Shown here one piece after another: positions 17,836-27,284 of a stretch of 64,000 nt of DNA (positions are counted from its first letter, which is position 1; every line of letters begins with the position of its first letter). The stretch is taken from NCBI GenBank assembly GCA_017937305.1, contig JAGBDV010000007.1, positions 1 through 64,000 of the forward strand, written 5' to 3'. The position numbers and the translations under genes are program-made. The notes below the pieces were generated by a model, which did not search any database, was not told the DNA's origin, and saw only the letters and a program-made list of their open reading frames with translations. The stretch comes from Bacilli bacterium. Its GTDB lineage: Bacteria > Bacillota_I > Bacilli_A > ML615J-28 > CAG-313.

Positions 17836-18345
17836 ATGAATGAAGTATATAATAATATGCTAAATAGAAGAAGCATTAGAAAGTTTAAATGTGATGCTAT
17901 TAAAGATGAGGATATTGATGTGATGTTGAAAGCTGCAATGGCTGCTCCATCTGCTTGCAACAAGCAACCTTGGGAGTTTTATGTTATTAAAAGCAGTGAT
18001 AAACTTAGTATGGTTAAAGCATCAGGGAGATATACAAATATGAATGCACCACTTGCAATAGTAGTATGTGGTAATCATGATAGATGTTTATCTAAAAAAG
18101 ATAATGATTTCTTTATTCAAGACTGTTCTTCTGCAATTACACATATTTTATTATGTGCAGAGTCTTTAGGTCTAGGTAGCCTTTGGTGTGGAGCCTATCC
18201 TATGAATTCTGTTGTAAATAAGCTAAGAATGGCATTAGAACTAGATGAAAAAATTATTCCATTAGGGATTGTTTATGTTGGATATCCCGATGAAGATAAA
18301 GAACCACGAACACAATATAATGAAAAATATATTCATATAATATAA
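17836..18345 (+). CDS. Nitroreductase family flavoprotein
   Basis: 169 residues from the ATG at 17836, which follows TAGAGGTGG; a longer reading from 17761 would begin inside the previous terminator and is rejected. RRSIRKF near residue 11 is the FMN phosphate-binding motif, and AAPSACNKQPWEF near residue 42 and GLGSLWCGAYP near 119 are family hallmarks. These enzymes reduce nitro, quinone or enone compounds with NAD(P)H; the physiological substrate is unknown. The peptidase gene starts 14 bases after its stop, so the two are probably one operon. Confidence 0.88.
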   Translation: MNEVYNNMLNRRSIRKFKCDAIKDEDIDVMLKAAMAAPSACNKQPWEFYVIKSSDKLSMVKASGRYTNMNAPLAIVVCGNHDRCLSKKDNDFFIQDCSSAITHILLCAESLGLGSLWCGAYPMNSVVNKLRMALELDEKIIPLGIVYVGYPDEDKEPRTQYNEKYIHII

Positions 18346-18359
18346 GGAGGACTAGGACA

Positions 18360-20135
18360 ATGAATATGACATGGAATTTAGAGATTATGTATAAAGGATA
18401 TGATGATCCTAAATATATAAGCGACAATCAAAAAGTATTAGAATTAATTAAAGAAATGAATGAATTAGTAGCTAAGTTAGATGTTAATAATGCTATTTAT
18501 TGTATTGAAAAAGAACTAAAATTAGAAGAAGAATTAAATAAAGTATTATCAGAATTATTTAGTTATTCTTCGCTTCGCGCATCAACTAATGTTAATGACT
18601 ATGAAGCACTTGGAGAAATGGGAAAATTACAAATGGTTTTACAAGAAACTGTTGCCGCAGGGGTAGCATTTACTAAATTCTTAAAAGAAGTTGATTTAGA
18701 TAAATTAGCAAAAGATAGTGAATTAATTAAAACTTATTTATTTATTCTAAAGAGTAATCAGGAAACTGCATCTCATATGCTTTCTGATAAAGAAGAGGTT
18801 CTTGCAAGTAGATTAAGTTTAGTTGGTTCTCGTTCATGGAGTGATCTTCAAAGTCAATTAACTGCTAATTTAAGTATTAAAGTTGAAGGCTTTGAAGAAA
18901 ATATGCCTTTATCTGCTGTAAGAAATCTTGCGTATGACCATAGTGAAAGTGTAAGAAAAGCTGCATATGAAGCGGAACTTGCTGCATATAAACAAGTAGA
19001 AGATAGTGTTGCAATGGCACTTAATAATATTAAACGTGAAGTAAATATTATGATGCCACTTCGTGGATATAAAGATGCTTTAGAAAAAACACTTAAACAA
19101 TCACGTATGTCAAAAGCTACACTTGATGCAATGATTGAAGCTATTAAAGAAGAAGCTCCAAAATTTAGAGAATATTTTAAACTTAAAGCTAAAGCTTTAG
19201 GACATCAAAATGGTCTTCCATTCTATGATTTATTTGCTCCAATGGGAAGTATGCATAAGACTTATTCTATTGAAGAAGCTAAGGATTTAGTATTAGATGT
19301 TTATGGATCGTTCTCTAAACCATTATATGAATTAGGTAAAGAAGCATTTGAAAATAGATGGATTGATGTGCTTCCACATGAAGGTAAAAGTGGTGGTGCA
19401 TTCTGTGCAGGACTTGATAATCATAATGAGAGTCGTGTTCTTACTAATTTTACTGGTAGTTTAAGTGATGTTCAAACATTAGCTCATGAATTAGGTCATG
19501 CTTATCATGGTAGAGTAGTTCTTTCTAATGCTCCTTTAAATCGTGATTATCCTATGCCTCTTGCAGAAACTGCATCAATTATGTGTCAAACATTAATGGC
19601 TAAAAAGATGATTGATGATATGACTGATCCATATGAAAAACTAACTGTAGTTGAAGAATCACTTCAAGAAGATTCACAATGTGTTATCGATATTTTATCT
19701 CGTTATTTATTTGAAACGAAAGTATTAGAACAACCTGTTTCACGTCCATTATCTGCAGTTGATATGTGTAATTTTATGAATGAAGCACAAGATCAAAGTT
19801 ATGGAGATGGTTTAGATCCTGAATTTAAACATCCTTATATGTGGTTATGTAAGAGTCACTATTATAGTGCAGGATTAAACTTCTATAACTGGCCATATGC
19901 TTTTGGTTTATTATTTGGTAAAGGTTTATATAAACAATATCTAAAAGATAAAGAATTATTTGTTAAAAATTATGATCAAATGTTAAGAAATACTGGGTAT
20001 ATGAGCGTTGAAGATGTTGCATTATCTATGAATATTGATGTAACAAAGAAAGATTTCTGGATTGAGAGTCTTAAATTTATTGAGGAAGACATTGATTTAT
20101 TTGAAGCATTATTGAAAGAAACAAAGGCTTTATAA
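18360..20135 (+). CDS. M3 family oligoendopeptidase (PepF-like)
   Basis: 591 residues, close to the usual length of PepF. The zinc site is complete: HELGH near residue 376 and the downstream Glu in LAETAS near residue 401. The C-terminal HPYMWLCKSHYYSAGLNFYNWPY block carries the Tyr/His residues that line the active site in M3 peptidases. It degrades short peptides in the cytoplasm. AAGGAGG sits nine bases before the ATG at 18360; a second ATG at 18366 is possible. Two small membrane-protein genes follow closely. Confidence 0.93.
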   Translation: MNMTWNLEIMYKGYDDPKYISDNQKVLELIKEMNELVAKLDVNNAIYCIEKELKLEEELNKVLSELFSYSSLRASTNVNDYEALGEMGKLQMVLQETVAAGVAFTKFLKEVDLDKLAKDSELIKTYLFILKSNQETASHMLSDKEEVLASRLSLVGSRSWSDLQSQLTANLSIKVEGFEENMPLSAVRNLAYDHSESVRKAAYEAELAAYKQVEDSVAMALNNIKREVNIMMPLRGYKDALEKTLKQSRMSKATLDAMIEAIKEEAPKFREYFKLKAKALGHQNGLPFYDLFAPMGSMHKTYSIEEAKDLVLDVYGSFSKPLYELGKEAFENRWIDVLPHEGKSGGAFCAGLDNHNESRVLTNFTGSLSDVQTLAHELGHAYHGRVVLSNAPLNRDYPMPLAETASIMCQTLMAKKMIDDMTDPYEKLTVVEESLQEDSQCVIDILSRYLFETKVLEQPVSRPLSAVDMCNFMNEAQDQSYGDGLDPEFKHPYMWLCKSHYYSAGLNFYNWPYAFGLLFGKGLYKQYLKDKELFVKNYDQMLRNTGYMSVEDVALSMNIDVTKKDFWIESLKFIEEDIDLFEALLKETKAL

Positions 20136-20136
20136 A

Positions 20137-20442
20137 ATGACATATCATCAAATTGTTTTAATTGTATATGTTATATATTTATTATTCTTTTCTTTGATAT
20201 CTTTCTTTTTGTTTCTTATCGATAAGAGTTTTGCAAAAAAAGATGGACATAAAAGAATTAAAGAAAAAACCCTATTGTTCTTTTGTTCAATAGGGGGAGG
20301 AATTGGTGGTTACTTTGGAAGAATTGTCGGACATCATAAAACTAAGAAATTATATTTTTCTTTAATAATTAATTTAACTTTATTGCTTCAGTTATTAATT
20401 CTTGGCGCAATGATTACTTTTGTGATTACTAATTCTTTTTAA
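20137..20442 (+). CDS. DUF1294 membrane protein
   Basis: 101 residues with three membrane segments. The central motif DKSFAKKDGHKRIKEKTLL, then GGGIGGYFGRIVGHHKTKK, is the DUF1294 signature (basic loop, glycine-rich segment, H-K-T). Function is unknown for the family. It starts one base after the peptidase stop, so it depends on translation of that gene. Confidence 0.82.
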   Translation: MTYHQIVLIVYVIYLLFFSLISFFLFLIDKSFAKKDGHKRIKEKTLLFFCSIGGGIGGYFGRIVGHHKTKKLYFSLIINLTLLLQLLILGAMITFVITNSF

Positions 20443-20457
20443 TGTGAGGTGATTTAT

Positions 20458-20673
20458 ATGGAAAACAAAACTTCAATTGAAAAGTCACATTCTAAATGGT
20501 CAAATTTTAAATTAACTTGTTTATGTATATTAATAACCTTATCTATTTCATCTTTATGGATAGTTGTTTGTTTTATTAATTATTTTAAACTTCTTTCCTT
20601 AATTATAACAGTTAGTGTTTCTTTATTTGCTTTAATTTTAGCAATTTATTTATTGATAAGGTTTAAAAGATAA
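20458..20673 (+). CDS. Small two-helix membrane protein, unknown
   Basis: 71 residues from the ATG at 20458, with GAGGTGA in front; a GTG nine bases earlier lies on this ribosome site. A basic N-terminus of about 18 residues is followed by two hydrophobic segments (about 20-42 and 46-66) and a basic tail. No family is recognised. It lies 15 bases after the DUF1294 gene and is probably the last gene of the pepF operon. Confidence 0.6.
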   Translation: MENKTSIEKSHSKWSNFKLTCLCILITLSISSLWIVVCFINYFKLLSLIITVSVSLFALILAIYLLIRFKR

Positions 20674-20710
20674 AAAAATTATATTTATTATAGCAAGATT
20701 TTTATTTAAA

Positions 20711-20719
20711 TGATATAAT
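20711..20719 (+). promoter_or_regulatory. Extended -10 promoter
   Basis: TGATATAAT serves the gene starting at 20771, which has AAGAGGTAATTT as its ribosome site. No clear -35 is seen. Confidence 0.6.
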
Positions 20720-20770
20720 AAATGTGTAAATAGTTTTATTTATATAATAAGGAAAAGAGGTAATTTAATA

Positions 20771-21322
20771 ATGGCAAGATCTAGTATGAACATGATTAGT
20801 TTAATGAATTATGCATGGGACCAAAGACAAAAAGTTGATGCTGATACTTATCAAGATCAATGTAGAAATCTACTTTCACACGCATACGCTGATTTAACAA
20901 ATATGTATGATAGTTATTGTAGAAGTGAAAATCTTAAGAATGATGATTTAATTTTCTATACATTCCAAGAAATTTTTGTAATGATTATGCTTAGTGATGA
21001 TGATTTCTTACAAGGAGAATATGATGCATATTGTAAATTCTGTAATTATGCTAATATTGAACCTTTAAGTGTTGCAGATTGTAGATCTTTATATAGTCGT
21101 ACGTCTGTTGATAAATTAGCAGAAAATATTAATTTCTTATCTAAACTTCGTGATTCTATCGACCCATCTAAATATGAAGCAATGGTTCTTGCATTCTGTT
21201 ATCTATGCTTACAAGGGGATAAAGCAATGGATGAAAATGAATATTATATTTTAAGATGTTTCTTTGAAGCAGGTTATGACTATGCTCCAAGTACTTGGCA
21301 ACAATTCAAGGACGAATGGTAA
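20771..21322 (+). CDS. Conserved-looking alpha-helical cytoplasmic protein, unknown
   Basis: 183 residues, soluble, almost entirely helical, with no signal peptide or membrane segment. The second half contains two acidic repeats of similar pattern (MLSDDDFLQGEYDAYCKFC near 77 and LQGDKAMDENEYYILRCFF near 143). This acidic-helix pattern is reminiscent of TerB-like folds, but the similarity is too weak to name a family. It contains seven cysteines, unusual for its size, without a CxxC arrangement. It has its own promoter and terminator, so it is a single-gene unit. Confidence 0.7.
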   Translation: MARSSMNMISLMNYAWDQRQKVDADTYQDQCRNLLSHAYADLTNMYDSYCRSENLKNDDLIFYTFQEIFVMIMLSDDDFLQGEYDAYCKFCNYANIEPLSVADCRSLYSRTSVDKLAENINFLSKLRDSIDPSKYEAMVLAFCYLCLQGDKAMDENEYYILRCFFEAGYDYAPSTWQQFKDEW

Positions 21323-21351
21323 AAGTTATTGCGATAAAAATTTAAAGGTGC

Positions 21352-21381
21352 ACTGTTATGAGTAATCATAACAGTTTTTTA
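21352..21381 (+). terminator. Intrinsic terminator
   Basis: The perfect 10-bp stem ACTGTTATGA/TCATAACAGT with a GTAA tetraloop is followed by a T tract. Confidence 0.9.
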
Positions 21382-21393
21382 TTATCCTTTTAA

Positions 21394-21422
21394 TTTACAA
21401 AATATTACAAAAGGTGTATAAT
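21394..21422 (+). promoter_or_regulatory. Strong SigA-type promoter of the cyclic-di-GMP pair
   Basis: TTTACA (21394-21399), exactly 17 bases, then TATAAT (21417-21422). The ATG at 21462 follows with GAGGAG at the right distance. Confidence 0.85.
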
Positions 21423-21461
21423 AAAACTGGAAAACTGTTTAGAGTTTTTGAGGAGTTTTAT

Positions 21462-24400
21462 ATGAATAGTAAAGAAAATATTATTAAAGTAGCAGTTCAA
21501 ATCATATCAAATAATGGGCTCAATTTCTCAATGGATGAACTAGCAAGTAAATTAAAAATGAGTAAACGTACTGTTTATGAACAAGTAAGTAGTAAAGAAA
21601 ACTTAGTAATAGAATGTATGGAAAGCTTAAAACAAAGTTTTGATACACACTATGAAGTAATTATTAAAAAAGATGATTTATGTTATTTAGATAAATTTGA
21701 AAGCTTAATTTCTTTCTTTGAACAAGAATGGTTTATGTCTAGAACTCATCGCATGCAAATAGCTAGGTCTAATGAGATTATAAATAATAAGATAGATGAA
21801 GTTAGAAACTATTGTTTAGATAAAGCATTTAATCTTCTTGAAGAAAATTATGAAGATAATTTAACTCTTGCTTATAATAAAGATGTATTCAAATCAATTT
21901 ATTTAAATACTTTAATCTCACTTGCTGAGGACTGTCGTTATGATAATTCAATTAACTTTAAAGAATCTAAGCAATTAATAATTTCAAATTTAATCAACGG
22001 TATTATATCTACTGATTCAAGGTTCTTTGGAGGTGTTTCATTACAAAGATTACTAAGTAGATCAAAAATGGGAATCATTGTTTTTAGATATTCTAATAGA
22101 TTTGAACCAATTTATATTAGCCCAGGATACAGTGAATTATTTGAAAAGATTAAAGACACTGACTCATTTTATAATGTAAATAAAAATAGCGAAATTGAAG
22201 AAAGTTTAAAATCTGTTTTAGCTGACAGAAAACATATAAGTTTTGATTGCGAACTTGAAAATAATGGTACAAAAATTTATTACTCCTTAAAAGCTTTACC
22301 TATTAAATGGCAATTATATAATGATGCTTATTTAGCTGTTGTTACTGATGTTACAGAAACAAAGAATCGTGAATTAAAACTTGAAATTAGTGAAAAGAAG
22401 TTTGATTTAGCTTTAAAACAAACTTCTGTGTATATTTGGGAATATAATTTTGAAAATCAAACATTAGTATTCTCAGACGCATTAAGAGAAATATATGATT
22501 TAAAAACTCCAATTATCACAAAAATTCCTGAATTTTTCTTTGGTAATCGTATTATTCATCCAGACTACAATCGTAAATTTGAAAAGTTCTATCGTGGAAT
22601 GAATAATGGTCAAAAAAGTGGTGAAAGTAAGATTAAGATGATTGATAAATTTGGAAATTACAAATTATTCAAGATTTCTTATAAGACTATTTTTGATAAA
22701 GATGAAAAGCCTAATACTGCAGTAGGTGTAGTTACCGCTGTTAATAATAATGTTGGGGTTGTAAGTAAGTTTGAACAAGAAGAGCAAATGATTTCACTTT
22801 TAAAGAATGAAATTACTTTTGGACTTCAATATAATATTAGCTCAGACAAAATTGAAAAAGTATTTGGTATGCATCCAATTGTAAATATGGTTTCTAGCGA
22901 GGCAACTTTTGAAAATATTAAAGATCTATTACTTTCATCTATTTCAAACGATGGTGATATAGCTGAAATGTCTAGACTACTTACAAAACAAACTTTATAT
23001 GATTTTGTAGATGAAAATAAACAATATTATTCTACATATATAAGAGTAAAAGATGTTAACGGTAATATAAGTTGGATGAATCTAATATTTAGATTTTTTG
23101 TTGAACCTTTTACTGGTGATGATCATTTATTTGCGTATTTACTTGATGCTGACCATAAACATAAGTTAGAATTAAGACTTCCTGAAAAGGTAGAATATGA
23201 TATAACTACAAAAGTATATGTTCAATCTACTTTTAAGCGCATGATGAACTTTGCAGTAAGTAATGAAGAAGATGTTGATAATGATTGTGCATTTATTATA
23301 ATTGAATGTATAAACTTACCTACTATTAAGATGCAATATGGTCTGGATGTAGCAGAAAAGCTTCTAGTTCATTTTAGTAGAGTTATTTCATTATGTTGTG
23401 CTAATCGATATATTGTTGGTGAGTTAGAAGATAGTCGTTTAGCTATATTTGTACCTAGAGCTGATAATTTACATGACTTAAGAAAGCGTGTTGAAGAAAT
23501 TGTTGCTTTAGCACATAATTCATATGTTTTGTCTGATAATGAAGAAAAGATTGCAAAAGTATTTTTCAGTATTTTTGTATCGTCGTTAGAACATGCTAAT
23601 TTTAATTATTTATATGATAAATGTTCAAAACAATTAGAAGCATTAAAGCTTCAAGAAGACGAAATCATTGATAGCGTAGATAACATCGATAGTTATGTTA
23701 ACTATACGAGCTATGATTATGATCAAGTTAGTGATCGTAATTATAATGATGATTCCAATCAAATTACAAGTTTAGTCACTACATTATATCAAGAAATTAT
23801 TAGTTATAAAGATTCTGATGATATTATTAATGAAACTTTAAGATTATTAAATTATTATTATAGTTCCTATAGATGTAGTGTGTTTACTTTAAGTTCCAAT
23901 AATGAATTAGTTAACTTGAAATATGAATTTACTGTAGGAGATGTTTTATCATTTGATAAAGTAACATTTGCTATAGACGAAATTCCTGGTTTATTATATG
24001 CATCTACAAGACAAGAGCCTATTGTTATTAAGACTAACTATTCACAAGATGAATTATTATATAATTATTATAAACGTTTAAGAGAGAATAATATTAGTTT
24101 ATTCTATGCAATTCCTTTAATTGAGAAAAATGAAACGATTGGTTTCTTAACTGTATCTAATGCAACAGATCATTTAGGTGAATTAACTCTTTTAAGAGTA
24201 TTTGCTCAAGTAATTAATAATGAGCTTGTTAAACAATCTTTAGTTGAAGATAAGCGTTTAAATAATGAAGTTGATTTTATTTCAAAACTTTATAATTATC
24301 ATTATTTTAGAAAAGTTATCGCAAGATATAAAAACTCTGCTTTATCAAGTTTAGGGGTAGCTTGTATTAAATTCAATGATTTACGACAAATTAATCTAGA

Positions 24401-25484
24401 TCATGGTGTTGAGTATGGTGATAGTATAATTATGCAAATTGCCGATATTCTAAGAGAACAATTTAGAATTGACTCTATTTTTAGAATTGATAGTGAAATT
24501 TTTGAAATAGTAGTTCCTGATATTGATTATGAAACTTTTATTAGTCGTTTTAATTTAACTGTAAATAGAATTAATCAAATTAAAAAAGGGTTAGTAAGTA
24601 CAGGTCATACCTGGACAGACACTGATATTGACATTGATAAATTAATTAATCATGCTGAAGAATTAATGATAATAAATAAAGATTCTAAGAGTGCTGCTGA
24701 AATATTTGATGCACAAGAAGATCATCTTGCAAACTTAAATGATGCATTAAATCGTAATTGGTTTACTTTCTTCTTACAACCAAAAGTTGATTTAAAGACA
24801 AATAAAGTTTCATGTTCTGAGTCTTTAGTTAGAATGATTCACCCAACTTATGGTGTAATTAGCCCAGCGAAGATTATTCCTATTCTAGAAAAGAATAAGA
24901 TGGTAAGTGTAGTTGACTTCTATATTCTTGAACTAGTATGTCAAACATTAAAGAGATGGAAAGAGGAAGGAAGAGTACTACTTCCGATTTCGGTTAACTA
25001 TTCACGTGTTACTTTATTAGAAAATGATATCGTAGAAAGAACAAAAGATGTTATTGAAAAATATGGTGTTGATAAATCTTTAATAGAAATAGAAATTACT
25101 GAAACAATCGGTAATATGGAACAAAAGAAAATTTCAGAAATTGCTGAAAAGTTTATTGCTGCAGGTGTTAATTTAGCGATCGATGACTTTGGTTCTAAGT
25201 ATTCTAGCTTATCAACATTATCAACAGTACCATTTAACGTAGTAAAAGTAGATAAATCAATTATTAATGATTTAGTAATAAACCCAAGATCACAAATCAT
25301 TGTTGAACAAATTATAAATATTTGTAAACAACTTAATATGAAATCTGTTGCAGAAGGTATTGAAACTGAACGTCAATGGAAAGAAGTTAAGCGATTAGGA
25401 TTTGATTTAGGTCAAGGCTATTTCTTTGAAAAGCCTATTTCAATCAAAGAATTTGAAGAAAAATTTATGAAAGTGATGAAGTGA
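21462..25484 (+). CDS. TetR-type HTH / PAS / GAF / degenerate GGDEF / EAL fusion protein
   Basis: 1340 residues from the ATG at 21462 (GAGGAG upstream). Residues 1-190 look like a whole TetR unit: HTH with FSMDELASKLKMSKRTVYEQVSSKENLV near 22-50, then a helical ligand-type domain. PAS-like regions follow (about 190-300, 305-435, 440-590). A GGDEF-like domain reads ELEDSRL in place of the active site (about 590-740). A GAF-like domain (about 780-930) is followed by a second GGDEF-like domain with RIDSEIF in place of RxGGDEF (about 930-1080), and finally EAL (about 1090-1335). The EAL site looks complete: ESLVR, an Asn in SVNYS, EIEITE, DDFGSKYS, KVDKS, AEGIE and GQGYFF. It should hydrolyse cyclic-di-GMP, and the HTH may bind DNA. 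The intact cyclase gene follows after seven bases. No membrane segment is seen. Confidence 0.85.
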   Translation: MNSKENIIKVAVQIISNNGLNFSMDELASKLKMSKRTVYEQVSSKENLVIECMESLKQSFDTHYEVIIKKDDLCYLDKFESLISFFEQEWFMSRTHRMQIARSNEIINNKIDEVRNYCLDKAFNLLEENYEDNLTLAYNKDVFKSIYLNTLISLAEDCRYDNSINFKESKQLIISNLINGIISTDSRFFGGVSLQRLLSRSKMGIIVFRYSNRFEPIYISPGYSELFEKIKDTDSFYNVNKNSEIEESLKSVLADRKHISFDCELENNGTKIYYSLKALPIKWQLYNDAYLAVVTDVTETKNRELKLEISEKKFDLALKQTSVYIWEYNFENQTLVFSDALREIYDLKTPIITKIPEFFFGNRIIHPDYNRKFEKFYRGMNNGQKSGESKIKMIDKFGNYKLFKISYKTIFDKDEKPNTAVGVVTAVNNNVGVVSKFEQEEQMISLLKNEITFGLQYNISSDKIEKVFGMHPIVNMVSSEATFENIKDLLLSSISNDGDIAEMSRLLTKQTLYDFVDENKQYYSTYIRVKDVNGNISWMNLIFRFFVEPFTGDDHLFAYLLDADHKHKLELRLPEKVEYDITTKVYVQSTFKRMMNFAVSNEEDVDNDCAFIIIECINLPTIKMQYGLDVAEKLLVHFSRVISLCCANRYIVGELEDSRLAIFVPRADNLHDLRKRVEEIVALAHNSYVLSDNEEKIAKVFFSIFVSSLEHANFNYLYDKCSKQLEALKLQEDEIIDSVDNIDSYVNYTSYDYDQVSDRNYNDDSNQITSLVTTLYQEIISYKDSDDIINETLRLLNYYYSSYRCSVFTLSSNNELVNLKYEFTVGDVLSFDKVTFAIDEIPGLLYASTRQEPIVIKTNYSQDELLYNYYKRLRENNISLFYAIPLIEKNETIGFLTVSNATDHLGELTLLRVFAQVINNELVKQSLVEDKRLNNEVDFISKLYNYHYFRKVIARYKNSALSSLGVACIKFNDLRQINLDHGVEYGDSIIMQIADILREQFRIDSIFRIDSEIFEIVVPDIDYETFISRFNLTVNRINQIKKGLVSTGHTWTDTDIDIDKLINHAEELMIINKDSKSAAEIFDAQEDHLANLNDALNRNWFTFFLQPKVDLKTNKVSCSESLVRMIHPTYGVISPAKIIPILEKNKMVSVVDFYILELVCQTLKRWKEEGRVLLPISVNYSRVTLLENDIVERTKDVIEKYGVDKSLIEIEITETIGNMEQKKISEIAEKFIAAGVNLAIDDFGSKYSSLSTLSTVPFNVVKVDKSIINDLVINPRSQIIVEQIINICKQLNMKSVAEGIETERQWKEVKRLGFDLGQGYFFEKPISIKEFEEKFMKVMK

Positions 25485-25491
25485 TAGTATT

Positions 25492-27189
25492 ATGAAAAAG
25501 ACAAAAAATTTTTATAGTATTGCAATTATCTTTTGTATAATTATCTTTGCAGCATTAATTGTTGCTGTTGGGATGCTTACAAGACCTGATAACCATTCTA
25601 CAACTAAATTTACAGAACCTATTGAGTTAAAAACAAACTGGTATATTGATATGGAAAATGATGAAGATATTCTTTGGGAATCTTTACCATATTACAATGA
25701 ACTTCGTCAAGATGTATTTAAAGTTTATAATTATCTTCCAAATGATTTATCTGATACGACATGTATTTTCTTAAAAACAAATTTCCAGTCAGTTATGGTT
25801 GAAATTGAAGGATTTGGTGTCATTTATAATGAGCTTAATGATGATCAAGAATTGATGGGCGAAAGAATTGAAGTATTAACTCATATAATTGAACTAAAAG
25901 ATGCATACGCTGGTAAAAAAATTACTGTGATTTCAGAAAACGTTGCTAAGTATCAATACCCAATTTTAGAAGAAGTTTTAATTGGTGAAAAAGGTGATGT
26001 ATTATTAAATATTTTATCTGGCACCGTAGTTTCTTTGTACTTTATCGCACTAACTGCTATTTTAGGCCTTGCTTTAATAATTATTGGTATTTTATTAGTA
26101 ATTAATAAATCAACAAAGTATATTGCAGACTGTTTATGTTTAGCTATATTTACATTACTTTTTGATGCATGGCTAATTTGTAATATAAGTGAAATACAAT
26201 GTCTAATTAATGATAAAGCAACTTTATATTCAATTTATACATTTACGCTTTATACAGTATTGTTGCCAATCTTTATTTTGCTTAGAAATAAATGTACATC
26301 GTTTACTAAACTTTATGATTCTTTATTTATTATTAATGTTTTAATAATGATTATTAACTTTATTCTTGCATCAACTACAAACTTTAAGTTATTGTCATCT
26401 AGTATAGTTTTACATATATTTTTAAGTGTTGCGATAATATTAATGTTATATACTGTATTTGTTGAGTATTTTAAACACAAAAACAAAACTATTTTATCAT
26501 TTTTAATATCTGGATCAATTTTCTTCTTCTGTGTAGGACTTACACTTGCAGCTTATTATTTCCCTAATATGAAGCTTGCAGTAATTGATTATGACTTCTT
26601 TGTAAAAATTGCATTTATAGTGTTCGTATTAATAAATGGTGTTACATATCTACAACAAGTTATACTTGCAAGTCTTAAGATGAGTGAATCAGCAATATAT
26701 CGTAAACTTGCATTTACTGATTTAATGACTAACTTAAATAACCGTAGTTCATTTGACCATTATTTAAATACACTAACAGAAGAAATGTTTGATTCCATTA
26801 GTATATTAGAAGTTGATATTGATGGATTAAAATTTGTTAATGATAATTTCGGTCATTCCGTTGGTGATGAAATGATTAAAAAGGTTGCATCAGAAATCAA
26901 AGAAGTATTTGGTGAATATGGAAAATGCTTTAGAATTGGTGGAGATGAATTTGAAATTATTATCTTAAATGAGAATAAATCATTTATTAATTTATTAATT
27001 GATCGATTTAAATCTAATATTGATAATATGACATTATCAAGTGGTTCTAAGGTATATGTTTCAATTGGGGCTACTTTTGATGATGGTATGTTATCAAAAC
27101 ATAAGTCTATTGCAAATTTAATTAATATAACTGACCGATTAATGTATGAGAATAAACATATTAATAAAATGAATAATCATCTAGAGTAG
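25492..27189 (+). CDS. Membrane diguanylate cyclase (GGDEF)
   Basis: 565 residues. An N-terminal membrane segment (about 8-30) is followed by an extracytoplasmic domain of about 130 residues, then seven hydrophobic segments (about 170-390, 7TMR-DISM-like) and a C-terminal GGDEF domain. The active site FRIGGDEFEII near residue 482 is intact, with the LDVDxxxFxxxND-like block EVDIDGLKFVNDNFGH before it. No RxxD inhibitory site is seen upstream of GGDEF, so product inhibition may be absent. It should make cyclic-di-GMP in response to an external or membrane signal. It is the second gene after the EAL fusion protein, so synthesis and breakdown are encoded together. Confidence 0.9.
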   Translation: MKKTKNFYSIAIIFCIIIFAALIVAVGMLTRPDNHSTTKFTEPIELKTNWYIDMENDEDILWESLPYYNELRQDVFKVYNYLPNDLSDTTCIFLKTNFQSVMVEIEGFGVIYNELNDDQELMGERIEVLTHIIELKDAYAGKKITVISENVAKYQYPILEEVLIGEKGDVLLNILSGTVVSLYFIALTAILGLALIIIGILLVINKSTKYIADCLCLAIFTLLFDAWLICNISEIQCLINDKATLYSIYTFTLYTVLLPIFILLRNKCTSFTKLYDSLFIINVLIMIINFILASTTNFKLLSSSIVLHIFLSVAIILMLYTVFVEYFKHKNKTILSFLISGSIFFFCVGLTLAAYYFPNMKLAVIDYDFFVKIAFIVFVLINGVTYLQQVILASLKMSESAIYRKLAFTDLMTNLNNRSSFDHYLNTLTEEMFDSISILEVDIDGLKFVNDNFGHSVGDEMIKKVASEIKEVFGEYGKCFRIGGDEFEIIILNENKSFINLLIDRFKSNIDNMTLSSGSKVYVSIGATFDDGMLSKHKSIANLINITDRLMYENKHINKMNNHLE

Positions 27190-27209
27190 TTTTCTACTCT
27201 AGATTTTTA
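27179..27209 (+). terminator. Terminator overlapping the cyclase stop codon
   Basis: ATCTAGAGTAG and CTACTCTAGAT form a perfect 11-bp stem with a TTTT loop and a T-rich tail. The TAG stop is part of the stem. Confidence 0.88.
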
Positions 27210-27284
27210 TTTTTTATTGCATATTAAGTGCTAAATGGAAAAAAAAGTTATATAATATTAGTAGTAAAATATTTAAAAAACATT

